DNA from: Flavobacteriales bacterium UBA3431
GTDB taxonomy: Bacteria > Bacteroidota > Bacteroidia > Flavobacteriales > Schleiferiaceae
Reading direction: 5' to 3'
NCBI GenBank assembly: GCA_002381225.1
Contig: DFSS01000031.1
Span: forward strand, 2,895 to 10,622
DNA length: 7,728 bases
Shown here: in pieces, positions 1 to 6,930 of the stretch
Layout: every line of letters starts with the position of its first letter
Numbering within the stretch: position 1 is the first letter of the stretch
The notes under the pieces: model-generated
Seen by the model: only the letters and a program-made list of their open reading frames with translations
Databases searched by the model: none
Told to the model about the DNA's origin: nothing
Position numbers and translations under genes: made by a program

Positions 1-194
1 CCCGCGGGGGTCTTGCTGAGGTCGAAGGTCTCGCGAACCGTGCCTGCATCGGCGTGGCGGCTCAACTGAGCTACAACGGCACCGGTGAGGGTGACAATTC
101 GGAACTCTACCTCTTCCGCATCCAAGTGGCTGAACTCCACGGTGAATTGGCCCGCTGTGGGGTTCGGGAAGAGACGAAGTGAGGTCAAATTGAG
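1..194 (-). other. T9SS type A C-terminal sorting domain, truncated by window edge
   Basis: From residue 1320 the protein reads DLNLTSLRLFPNPTAGQFTV, followed by a FRIVTLTGAVVAQ strand and FDLSKTPAG. This is the usual LYPNP-T-G-F-x-V, V-x-(I/V)-x-(D/T)-x-x-G and (D/N)(L/V)S-x-L-x-x-G order of the type A sorting domain. The domain normally continues with GxYxVxV and a final K-rich strand, so about 20-25 residues and the stop codon are probably just outside the window. Confidence 0.88.
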
Positions 195-3100
195 GTCGTC
201 CAAACCTACCGTGAAGTAGACGGTGTCTGCCACAATTCCACAAGCGTTCGCGGCTACTGCCACGGCGAATGCGGGACCGTTGCTGCTGAAGGCTTGCGTC
301 ACTGCATCACCTCCTTGGATGGCGCCGGTGGAGAAGGCCCAACCTACCGTGTCTTGACCGCTTGCATTGGCTGTGAACGCGATGGTCACAGGGTTCATGC
401 TGATGACGGTAAAGTTCGGGTTCAAAGTGGGCAGCGGACCAGAGGCCGTGGTAAAGGTTACCGCGGTGCTCCATCCAGAAGTTGTACCGTTGCAGTTATC
501 CTGAACGATCACGTCGTAGCTCGTACCAGGCATTAAACCAGTCAAGGTCACCGTTCCTGAGGCCGAAGCGCTCACCGTCGTGCCTTGTCCTTGAGCAAAG
601 CCCGCAGGACCGTACTCGACCGTTGATCCTGTTGCCTGGCTACCTGAGCTCCAAGAGACCGTAGCGGTGGTACATGCCGGAGCCGTCGCAGTCACGCCGG
701 AAGGAACGCCACATGCAGAACACTGGGCCACAAACGTATTGAACACTTGGAAGGCCATCAAACTCGTGCCGGGGGTCCATGAAGAAACGGTATCACCAAA
801 AGGACCAACCAAGTCAAAGCCAATTTCTGTGGACCAGGAACCTGGGTTTGTCACGATCACACGCGCACTGTCGCCCGCACAAAGGTTAGCGGTTTCGGTG
901 TAGCTGGAACCTGTCGTAAAGGGCATACCGAAGGTGAAGATGGGGGTCCATCCCGTAGAAGACTTCTGCTCTACAGTAATCTGACCGCCGTTCCAACCGT
1001 CACCGTAGGAGTCAATCTCGTACATGGTGAACGTACAGGTGTTCGCCGGAGCACAAAGCGTCGTCGTGACGGTCACAGGACCTGCCCAACCGGAGAAGTC
1101 GGTAGGACCACAGGAGTCACGCACATAGACGTCGTAGGTGCTACCCGCTGCCAAACCATTGATGGTGTAAGCAGAAGTGACGTTGTGCGCAATGGTGCCC
1201 GTCACAGAACCTGTACCCGTGAAGAATCCAGCAGGACCCCACATGACACAGCTACCCAATGGTGAACCAGGGCTGGTCCATGAAACCGAGGCGGAATTGT
1301 TCGTCACGGTGCCTGCCGCAGGAACGGGATCAGGACAGGTCGGAATGGCTTCCACCAGGAAGTTGTCAAAGAACACGTCAGGACCATAGCCTGAGTTACC
1401 CACGAACTTGAAGATGACATCCGAGCCGGTGTAGCTCGTAGGCAGATAGGCCAACTCATTGACAAACGTGCCCGGGGTCGTAATTCCCGCGCCGGAACTA
1501 TTGAAGTTGGCCCCGATTAAGTTGACGATGGTATCCCACGTGCTCGACGTCGTAGGACGAGCCAAGAGCAACAACTGGTCATTCGGATAGAACGTCATGT
1601 ATTGGTGGCTCCAATCGAACGATGCTTGCGCATTGCTTGAAATGGTCACAGGGCGAGAGGTTAACTCGGCAAAATTTCCTGAAGTCCAGCCCCAAAAGTA
1701 TCCATGCATGCTATAGCCCGCGCCATTCGAGTAGCTCAAGAATTGCTTCGTTCCGCCTGCCGGATCCCAGCATGCCAGCGGAGTGATGTCAAAATTCTCG
1801 GAGTAAGGCATCGTCGCGGCCAAACATGCCGTGGTGAACGTCACCGGACCTTGCCATGGGCCAATATTGCCTGAACCACAGCTATCTGCCACCCATACAG
1901 TGTAAGAAGTAGAGGGGGTCAAGCCCGTGATGCTGTAGGTGTTGCCGTTGACCAAGGTCATGTTAGGAATCGTGCCTGTACCAGGGTTGAATCCTGCAGG
2001 ACCCCAGGCCACATAGGAGCCAGTGGTCGTGGGCGCACCATGAGCCCATGAAATCAATGCGGTGGTGGTAGAGGGGCTTGCCGAAACGTTTTGCGCAGGC
2101 AAACATGAGGGCTGTGCTTCGTAGTAGAAATCATCGATACCCACATCATACCACGTGCCACCAATCATGCGAAGAGCCACATGGTTATGTCCAGCGGGTA
2201 CACTTGGGAAAGCCACCGTGTATTCAACCCAGAATTCGGTCAGAGCCAATGTATCCACAGCCGTAAAGGTCGATGGGCTACTTGGACTCGCCATGGTGCC
2301 AACAATCAGTTGGATAGGACTCCAGTTGTACAACTTATTCGCACGCACCCGGATTTGAGCTCCATTGCCTTGCAAATCACCAAACATTGGAGAAACAGCC
2401 GTCACATTCGTCGCCGATGACGAAGACATGAGCAGGTAGTTGGGTGTCGAATAGGCCGCTACGTTCCATGTTTGAGGCAATAGTACCTGCCATGTAGAGC
2501 CCGAACCTGTTTGAGTTTTTGTCCAACAGCCAGGGGCGTCGCCAGCCGTCATGGCATCCCAGTTTTCGTAGTAGCCTGGGGTCATGTAATAGGGCGAACA
2601 CAAGGTGGTAAAGTTGAACGGACCGACCCAAATGGAGTTGCCATTGCCCGCACCGGAGCAGTTGCGCATGACATAATAGGAATAGCTCGTATTGCCATTC
2701 AGTCCCATCAAAGTGTGGGTACTTGACGTTGCCGTATCGAGGAATCCCGTGCCTTGAGTAAAGCCTGCGGGGCCCCATTCAATGACGAAATTGGTTCCTG
2801 CACTCGACCAAGTCAGCGTGGCAGAGGTATCTGTCACACCGGCCAAACCTAAGCCCGTGGGCTCTGGACACGTAGGCTGCTGCTCAATCATGATATCATC
2901 TACCCAGGCATTGTTGCCCCAGTTGCCGAAACCTACCCATCTAAACTCAGCAACTTGACCATAGTAGGTAGTTGAGTCCAGATTCACAGTCTCCTGAACA
3001 AATGTGCCCGGGGCGTTCCATGTCGCACCATCTTGCGAATCAAAATTGGCGCCTTCCTTGCTCCAAATTGTATCCCAAGTGGTTTGGCCCGAAATACGTG

Positions 3101-4151
3101 CCATCACAGCTAGACGCTCATTGGCCCAGGTACTTGCGAGGTGAGACCATTTGAATTTGATTCGAGCCAACGCGTTCAAATTGACCGGGGCAGTCGTCAT
3201 GTAGCCCGTGGAATTAGATCCCCAAGAACTACCCATGTTTGCCAACGCAGCTCCAGCTCCTGATGTCGTCCATTGAGAGGTTCCTCCCGTTAAGAAGAAA
3301 CAGTTCGGGGGCCAGTTTGTGAAATCTTCCGTAACGGGAAGAGACTGCGTCACACATGGCGTGCAAATGCTCAGGGGACCCGTCCAGAAAGAATAGCCAT
3401 TTCCAGCGGCTGAACAGTTTTGACGCACATAAAAGTCATAGCATGTATTTGCAGAGAGTCCAGAAATGCTGGCAGTCGTTCCAGAAACCGTTACAGTTGT
3501 TCCGGTGCCTGGTGTAAAGCCCGTGGGTCCGTATTGCACTTCAAACGTCGATCCTGTAGAAGTGTAGGAGAATGTCGCGGTGCTGGACGTAGCCCCGCCC
3601 GCTACCATGTAATAAGGCTGTGGACATGCGGGAGGAGGAGCAACATTGACCGTGTAGTCATGGACTTCACCATAGGTAAAAGATGAGCATGCATCCGTGG
3701 CCAAAAGAGCCGTACCACTCCATTTACAACGAAGGCGCATTCGGTGGTTACCCGTGGCCAAGGTAGCGGGTATGACCAGCGTATTGGAATATAAAACGCC
3801 TGTGGCAGGACCCGCGGCCGAGGAACTCCAAAGGTGTTCTCCAGCGTCATCAAAGTCCCCATCATTGTTGGCGTCCACCCATAAGGCAAACCACTGACCT
3901 GAATAGCCCGTTGTTACCCCTAGTTGCAACATAGCTGTTTGTTGAACATTGACCGTGTCCGAGGTGTAATCTGCAAAGCCACCCGTCGAACATCCCGTAG
4001 CCGTTTGGTTTACGTTGTTGAGCTGAACGTTGTCGAGGTAATCTCCAAACGTACACCCGGTGGTGTACAAGTTGGTGGTGCAATATGTTTGCGCCTGAAT
4101 ACCCAAAGTGGCTCCAAATAAGAGAACCCAAAGTGCGTACATTCGTTTCAT
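1..4151 (-). CDS. Giant multidomain T9SS-secreted surface protein (GEVETED, FN3 and MAM-like repeats, sorting domain), 3' end cut by window
   Basis: One frame stays open from ATG at 4151 to the left edge: 1,383 codons plus two bases, no stop. Residues 1-20 form a signal peptide (MKRMYALW..., cleavage likely after IQA). Residues 21-172 resemble the GEVETED domain, with an acidic DANNDGDFDDAGE loop and a closing GEVHDYT. Five FN3-like modules follow, marked by (W/Y)GP(A/T)GF at about 207, 459, 716, 971 and 1180, each ending near an NC or SC and GP. Between them lie three MAM-like modules (about 266-428, 519-682, 777-938) and one SYGDGWNG module (1033-1148). An Ig-like segment (1237-1316) precedes a type A T9SS sorting domain from about 1320 (LFPNPTAGQF). 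Family knowledge says such proteins cross the outer membrane by T9SS and are anchored or released; adhesion or matrix function is inference. No enzymatic domain is visible. A second ATG at 4142 is possible but shortens the basic N-region. Confidence 0.93.
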   Translation of the reverse strand, partial: MKRMYALWVLLFGATLGIQAQTYCTTNLYTTGCTFGDYLDNVQLNNVNQTATGCSTGGFADYTSDTVNVQQTAMLQLGVTTGYSGQWFALWVDANNDGDFDDAGEHLWSSSAAGPATGVLYSNTLVIPATLATGNHRMRLRCKWSGTALLATDACSSFTYGEVHDYTVNVAPPPACPQPYYMVAGGATSSTATFSYTSTGSTFEVQYGPTGFTPGTGTTVTVSGTTASISGLSANTCYDFYVRQNCSAAGNGYSFWTGPLSICTPCVTQSLPVTEDFTNWPPNCFFLTGGTSQWTTSGAGAALANMGSSWGSNSTGYMTTAPVNLNALARIKFKWSHLASTWANERLAVMARISGQTTWDTIWSKEGANFDSQDGATWNAPGTFVQETVNLDSTTYYGQVAEFRWVGFGNWGNNAWVDDIMIEQQPTCPEPTGLGLAGVTDTSATLTWSSAGTNFVIEWGPAGFTQGTGFLDTATSSTHTLMGLNGNTSYSYYVMRNCSGAGNGNSIWVGPFNFTTLCSPYYMTPGYYENWDAMTAGDAPGCWTKTQTGSGSTWQVLLPQTWNVAAYSTPNYLLMSSSSATNVTAVSPMFGDLQGNGAQIRVRANKLYNWSPIQLIVGTMASPSSPSTFTAVDTLALTEFWVEYTVAFPSVPAGHNHVALRMIGGTWYDVGIDDFYYEAQPSCLPAQNVSASPSTTTALISWAHGAPTTTGSYVAWGPAGFNPGTGTIPNMTLVNGNTYSITGLTPSTSYTVWVADSCGSGNIGPWQGPVTFTTACLAATMPYSENFDITPLACWDPAGGTKQFLSYSNGAGYSMHGYFWGWTSGNFAELTSRPVTISSNAQASFDWSHQYMTFYPNDQLLLLARPTTSSTWDTIVNLIGANFNSSGAGITTPGTFVNELAYLPTSYTGSDVIFKFVGNSGYGPDVFFDNFLVEAIPTCPDPVPAAGTVTNNSASVSWTSPGSPLGSCVMWGPAGFFTGTGSVTGTIAHNVTSAYTINGLAAGSTYDVYVRDSCGPTDFSGWAGPVTVTTTLCAPANTCTFTMYEIDSYGDGWNGGQITVEQKSSTGWTPIFTFGMPFTTGSSYTETANLCAGDSARVIVTNPGSWSTEIGFDLVGPFGDTVSSWTPGTSLMAFQVFNTFVAQCSACGVPSGVTATAPACTTATVSWSSGSQATGSTVEYGPAGFAQGQGTTVSASASGTVTLTGLMPGTSYDVIVQDNCNGTTSGWSTAVTFTTASGPLPTLNPNFTVISMNPVTIAFTANASGQDTVGWAFSTGAIQGGDAVTQAFSSNGPAFAVAVAANACGIVADTVYFTVGLDDLNLTSLRLFPNPTAGQFTVEFSHLDAEEVEFRIVTLTGAVVAQLSRHADAGTVRETFDLSKTPA
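444..3629 (-). repeat. Five fibronectin-III-like repeats interleaved with three MAM-like modules and one SYGDGWNG module
   Basis: Protein-level tandem duplication. FN3-like modules lie at about 3629-3363, 2870-2598, 2105-1824, 1340-1056 and 713-444. Each carries a CPxP-like or Cys start, a short SW or TFSY strand, (W/Y)GP(A/T)GF-x-x-G-x-G, a GL-x-x-x-T-x-Y strand, an (N/S)C, usually a (W/Q/A)GP, and TT before the next module. Spacing of the GP(A/T)GF motifs is 252, 257, 255 and 209 residues. MAM-like modules fill 3356-2868, 2597-2103 and 1823-1338. The first and third share TWDTI, GANF and PGTFV at matching places and end in a VDDI/FDNF-type strand. Copies have diverged in DNA sequence, so the duplication is not recent. 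Confidence 0.85.
708..1055 (-). other. SYGDGWNG-motif module in the fourth repeat unit
   Basis: Residues 1033-1148 sit where a MAM-like module would be expected between the fourth and fifth FN3 modules, but look different. They are shorter, start CAPANTCTFTMYEID, carry DSYGDGWNGG at 1047-1056, and end near two cysteines (1144, 1147). The SYGDGWNG motif is common in secreted proteins of marine Bacteroidota. The spaced Asp and Asn residues suggest a metal, probably calcium, site, but this is inference. Confidence 0.65.
3636..4091 (-). other. GEVETED-like domain (N-terminal module)
   Basis: Residues 21-172 begin with YCTTNLYTTGC and contain GGFADYT, then WVDANNDGDFDDAGE, an RMRLR stretch and finally GEVHDYTVNV. 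This order (YC..., GGY-DYT, W-D-NNDGDF-D-GE, RMR-R, GEVEDYT) is the pattern of the GEVETED domain of secreted Bacteroidota proteins. The name-giving GEVE-DYT has His in place of the second Glu. The acidic loop could bind calcium, which is inference. Confidence 0.75.
4092..4151 (-). other. Sec signal peptide of the giant surface protein
   Basis: Residues 1-20 have a short basic start (MKRM), a hydrophobic core (ALWVLLFGATLGI) and an Ala-X-Ala-like end (IQA before QTYC). There is no lipobox cysteine at the cleavage point, so the protein should be cut by signal peptidase I and passed to the T9SS, as the C-terminal sorting domain requires. Confidence 0.85.
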
Positions 4152-4183
4152 GCGAAGGGTAGATTGTTGTTTAAGGCGTAAAA
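4152..4183. promoter_or_regulatory. 32-bp divergent intergenic region
   Basis: Only 32 bp separate the ATG of the minus-strand giant gene from the ATG of the plus-strand lipoprotein gene, so at least part of each promoter must lie inside the other gene. I see no perfect TAnnTTTG box here. TACATTCG at 4138-4145 (one mismatch, plus strand) is the closest, without a convincing upstream element. Neither start has a Shine-Dalgarno sequence. The lipoprotein start is preceded by an A-rich stretch, usual for Bacteroidota. Confidence 0.4.
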
Positions 4184-5413
4184 ATGAGGATAAAAAGGTT
4201 TAGTTGGTTCGCCGAATTCTCACTTTGGGGGTCATTTATCTCATTTGTTGCGCTCACAACCCAATGTGCCCTTCCTGCCGCACCGGATGGTGGGCCACGA
4301 GACAAAGAGCCCCCGGTCATTCTGGAAGCCAGTGTATTAAACGGTTCTGTGAATGTTAGGGAAACCGAAGTCTTTTGGCGATTTGACGAGTATGTCGTTC
4401 TAAGTTCGCCCCAACAAAATTTTTTCAGTTCGCCCCCTTTACCTGTCGGAACGACCTATGAATTGCGAGGTAAAACGTTTAAGGTGGCTTGGCCCGAACC
4501 TCTTTTGGAGAACAGCACCTATGTCTTTCAGTGGGGAAATACGATTCGCGACTTACACGAAGGGAACGTACTCAAGGGGGTGCAATGGGTATTCTCGACC
4601 GGAAATCAACTTGATTCCGGTGAAATCCAAGGCCGTGTGGTCGATCCTTGGACGGGTGAAGGGGTCAAGGATGCGTCCGTTTGCCTCTATCCTACCCGAA
4701 ACCACTGGCATGGAGACCCCGTCCTTAATGACTCCTCCGTCTTCGCTCCCGCCACCTATGCCACCCGAACCAACGACAGCGGGTACTACACCTTTTCGTA
4801 TCTGCGCACCGATACGGCGTATGCCATCCGGGCCTTTGCCGATGCCGACGGAAACAACAAACTCAGCCCGGGAGAGATGACGCCCATTGGATTCTTGGCC
4901 GACACATGGAGCCCATGGGAAAGCCCTTGGAAAGAAAGCTGGGGTCAAGTGGATTACGTGCCTCCTATTCTACTCATGGATCAAAAAGCGGTCGCTGATA
5001 GCACGCTTAAATGGGAACCTTGGGGGGCGGATAGTTCGGGAACGCTTACGTTGAGCTGGACCCATGGATGTGGTCCTACCTATGCGGTGGATGAAGAACT
5101 TTCTGACCCTGAAGGCATGCCTTTCCTTCTTCAACTCAATGGGAAAACGGGCATTTATGCCCAGTGGATGAGCGATCAACCCTGTACCACCCATACGGAA
5201 GTCCTAACTGGATTGCCTCCCGGGACCTATACCCTCCAGGCCATCTATGACTGCAATGCTAATGGCCTTTTGGACGCTGGAAACTACTGGGAGGGGGAGC
5301 AGCCCGAAACCCGCATTTTCGCTCAAGAAAAAGTAGAAATCAAGGCCAATTGGGAGGTGGAAACGGTTTGGGAGTTACCCAGAAATAACCCCATTTCATG
5401 GGAGTTTCATTGA
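4184..5413 (+). CDS. Ig-like (Big_5/SbsA-type) domain probable lipoprotein with carboxypeptidase-regulatory-like domain
   Basis: This 409-residue protein matches the Bacteroidota family of envelope proteins with an N-terminal Big_5 (SbsA Ig-like) domain. After a hydrophobic segment (about 13-27) comes Cys28 and a proline-rich CALPAAPDGGPRDKEPP stretch, which resembles the CA-P-GGP-D-PP signature just after the lipid-bearing cysteine in relatives. Residues 36-140 form the Ig-like domain (FDEYVVL; ENSTYVFQWGNTIRDLHEGN; WVFSTG). Residues 146-235 look like a carboxypeptidase-regulatory-like fold (GEIQGRVVD..., TNDSGYYTFSYL), ending in the EF-hand-like loop DADGNNKLSPGE at 220-231. A second related loop, DCNANGLLDAGN, is at 356-367. 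The lipobox is poor (TTQC, Gln at -1), so lipidation is uncertain. It is divergent from the giant gene and convergent with the amidase. A likely outer-membrane or periplasmic role is inference; no catalytic site is seen. Confidence 0.88.
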   Translation: MRIKRFSWFAEFSLWGSFISFVALTTQCALPAAPDGGPRDKEPPVILEASVLNGSVNVRETEVFWRFDEYVVLSSPQQNFFSSPPLPVGTTYELRGKTFKVAWPEPLLENSTYVFQWGNTIRDLHEGNVLKGVQWVFSTGNQLDSGEIQGRVVDPWTGEGVKDASVCLYPTRNHWHGDPVLNDSSVFAPATYATRTNDSGYYTFSYLRTDTAYAIRAFADADGNNKLSPGEMTPIGFLADTWSPWESPWKESWGQVDYVPPILLMDQKAVADSTLKWEPWGADSSGTLTLSWTHGCGPTYAVDEELSDPEGMPFLLQLNGKTGIYAQWMSDQPCTTHTEVLTGLPPGTYTLQAIYDCNANGLLDAGNYWEGEQPETRIFAQEKVEIKANWEVETVWELPRNNPISWEFH

Positions 5414-5434
5414 TGCCGCAGGGTCTTTCAGGTC
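5414..5434. other. 21-bp convergent gap
   Basis: This gap lies between the stop of the Ig-like lipoprotein gene and the stop of the amidase gene. It holds no convincing terminator: the best inverted pairs nearby are only four base pairs (GGGT/ACCC) without a T-run. The two converging transcripts probably overlap or end by another mechanism. Confidence 0.6.
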
Positions 5435-6232
5435 CTACCCCAAGGTAAAAGGGTCCGCATCCCCGAGGAATGGATAGCGCTTTCGGACCGCGGCGAGATG
5501 TACCGCTTCCCAGGTGGAAGTGACCCAGCCTGATTGGCCACGTTCCCCTGTCGCGAGCACATCGCCCCAAGGGCCTATACTCGCGGTTCCCCCTGCGTGG
5601 TGCACGCCAAATCCATCTTCTCCAAGGCGATTGACTCCCAAGACATAGCACTGGTTCTCCATGGCCCGAGCGCGCAAAAGCGTATCCCAAGCGTTCTGGC
5701 GTGCTTCAGGCCAATTGGCAGGAATGAGCAGTCCGTCGTAGGGTTTCTCGCCTGGAGTTTGGCGCAACCAAACTGGAAAGCGCAAGTCATAGCACACGGC
5801 CAAGAGCAATCGCCAACCTTGTACGGTGATTACGACGCGCTCATTGCCCCCATCGAAATGCTCCGCCTCCCCCGCAATGCCAAACAGATGGCGCTTGTCG
5901 TAGGTGTGGACTTCCCCCGAAGGCCCCGCCAAAAAGAAACGGTTCCGGTAACGGCCGTTCTCCTCACGGACAAAGACTGTACCGCCTACCCATGCCTGCG
6001 CGGAAACCGCCCAACGTTTTAAGGCTGCGGCAGGAGCACCCCCATCAGAACCCGAAGCGACGGTTGCCAATTCCTCTGTGCGGGTCGCAAAGCCTGTGGC
6101 AAAAGTCTCGGGCAAAAGGTAGAGGTCCGCTTTAGGAGCTTTGGCCCAACGCGCTTCCCATTCAGCAAGGTTGGCCGAGATATCCGCCCAATGAATAGCC
6201 CCTTGCCAGCCGGCAACGTGGAGGTCTTTCAT
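5435..6232 (-). CDS. Omega-amidase / nitrilase-superfamily amidohydrolase (YafV-like)
   Basis: The 265-residue cytoplasmic enzyme has the complete nitrilase-superfamily catalytic set: Glu42 in LPETFATGF, Lys113 in YDKRHLF and nucleophile Cys147 in VCYDLRFPVW. Glu124 (EAEHF) sits where the family's extra active-site Glu lies. YDGLLIPANWPE (165-175) and RARAMENQCYVLGVNRLG (187-204) are characteristic of the YafV/Nit2-like omega-amidase branch. These enzymes hydrolyse 2-oxoglutaramate or 2-oxosuccinamate, made by glutamine or asparagine transamination, to the 2-oxoacid and ammonia. Length fits the family (about 255-265). The late AGGTAS segment replaces the SGDSA commonly seen at this point. Its ATG overlaps the stop of the upstream SCO gene as ATGA, so it is very likely the second gene of that operon and translationally coupled. 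Exact substrate is not provable here. Confidence 0.93.
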   Translation of the reverse strand: MKDLHVAGWQGAIHWADISANLAEWEARWAKAPKADLYLLPETFATGFATRTEELATVASGSDGGAPAAALKRWAVSAQAWVGGTVFVREENGRYRNRFFLAGPSGEVHTYDKRHLFGIAGEAEHFDGGNERVVITVQGWRLLLAVCYDLRFPVWLRQTPGEKPYDGLLIPANWPEARQNAWDTLLRARAMENQCYVLGVNRLGEDGFGVHHAGGTASIGPWGDVLATGERGQSGWVTSTWEAVHLAAVRKRYPFLGDADPFTLG

Positions 6233-6930
6233 GGCTTGGAATCCGATTTTCGGTAGTCCGAGGCACGCTCCTTGAGTAACCAGGTAATGTGTTCGATTAA
6301 CAAGTCGGTTTCATCGGCCGAAGTGCCATCGTAGTAGCCTCGCAGCCGGCCCTTGTGGTCAATCAAAACCAAATTTTCCGTGTGAATAAAGCTGTGTTCA
6401 TCCCAACCCTGGCCCTCTTCCAGGACCGCGAAGTACGAGGTGCGCGCTAGACGATTGAGCTCCTTGGGGTCCCCTGTGAGCAGCCACCAACGGTTTGGAT
6501 TCACGGAATTGGCCGCGGCATAATCAGCCAGGATCTCCGGTTTGTCGTAATCGGGCATCGCGCTATGTGACATTAACTGAATGGCCTCATTTTCCAGATA
6601 GGCCGATTGGACGCGTCGCATTTGGGCTGCCATGTCTTTGCAAATGCTCGGACAGGTGGTGAAGAAGTAGTTCACCACCCGAATTTTTCCTTCGACATCC
6701 GCTTCGGTGCGCGTTTGGCCCACTTGATCCAACAAGCTGAAAGGGGCCACCACATGGTTCATGCCAATGCCTTCCATGGAGTCTGCCACAACGGCAGGAT
6801 TCAGGTCCGATGGATTGAGAATGGGAAGACGCGGATCGGGGGTTTGAATTTGGATGGCCCAGGCCACGCCTGCGGTAAAGACCACGAGCAAAATGCCAAC
6901 CTTCCAATATTCCCCTTTTTTAAGTCCCAT
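6229..6930 (-). CDS. SCO1/SenC family copper-handling, thioredoxin-fold protein
   Basis: The 233-residue protein has a single N-terminal membrane anchor (about 11-27) and a periplasmic thioredoxin-like domain (about 58-220). The copper-binding pair is present: Cys93 and Cys97 in TTCPSICKDM, with the partner His183 in FIHTENLVLID, at the spacing of the DHS motif of Sco1. The family delivers copper to the CuA site of cytochrome c oxidase or keeps its cysteines reduced. Either role is possible. SHSAMPDYDKPEILADYA (121-138) corresponds to the family's S-x-D-P-x-x-D-x-P-x-x-L-x-x-Y region, with a modified start. It is the first gene of a two-gene unit with the amidase (4-bp ATGA overlap) and is divergent from the MbnP-like gene across 45 bp, which suggests shared copper-related control. 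ATG at 6930 is the natural start, giving a basic MGLKK before the anchor. Confidence 0.93.
   Translation of the reverse strand: MGLKKGEYWKVGILLVVFTAGVAWAIQIQTPDPRLPILNPSDLNPAVVADSMEGIGMNHVVAPFSLLDQVGQTRTEADVEGKIRVVNYFFTTCPSICKDMAAQMRRVQSAYLENEAIQLMSHSAMPDYDKPEILADYAAANSVNPNRWWLLTGDPKELNRLARTSYFAVLEEGQGWDEHSFIHTENLVLIDHKGRLRGYYDGTSADETDLLIEHITWLLKERASDYRKSDSKP

Noticed and set aside
2377..2778. 133-codon minus-strand open frame within the giant gene
   Set aside because: It is in a different register from the 1,383-codon frame with its continuous FN3 and MAM-like modules, and its translation has no recognisable domain.
444..3629. CRISPR-like or DNA-level tandem repeat array
   Set aside because: The periodicity is at protein level with modules of about 90-165 residues; DNA copies are too diverged and too long for a CRISPR or satellite array.
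3602..4131. Two overlapping minus-strand open frames near the start of the giant gene
   Set aside because: Both are out of register with the GEVETED-containing frame that starts at 4151, and show no signal peptide or domain.
4152..4200. Promoter for the giant surface protein gene
   Set aside because: I searched the upstream minus strand for TAnnTTTG with a TTTG element and found only poor partial matches.
4553..4948. 131-codon minus-strand open frame opposite the Ig-like lipoprotein
   Set aside because: Gly/Arg/Ile-rich shadow translation without domain or start context; the plus-strand gene has clear domains here.
5418..5455. Possible bidirectional terminator at the convergent junction
   Set aside because: Only four-base-pair GGGT/ACCC stems with long loops and no T-run; too weak to call.
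5534..6022. 162-codon plus-strand open frame opposite the amidase
   Set aside because: The opposite strand encodes an amidase with an intact Glu-Lys-Cys catalytic set; the plus-strand translation is low-complexity shadow sequence.
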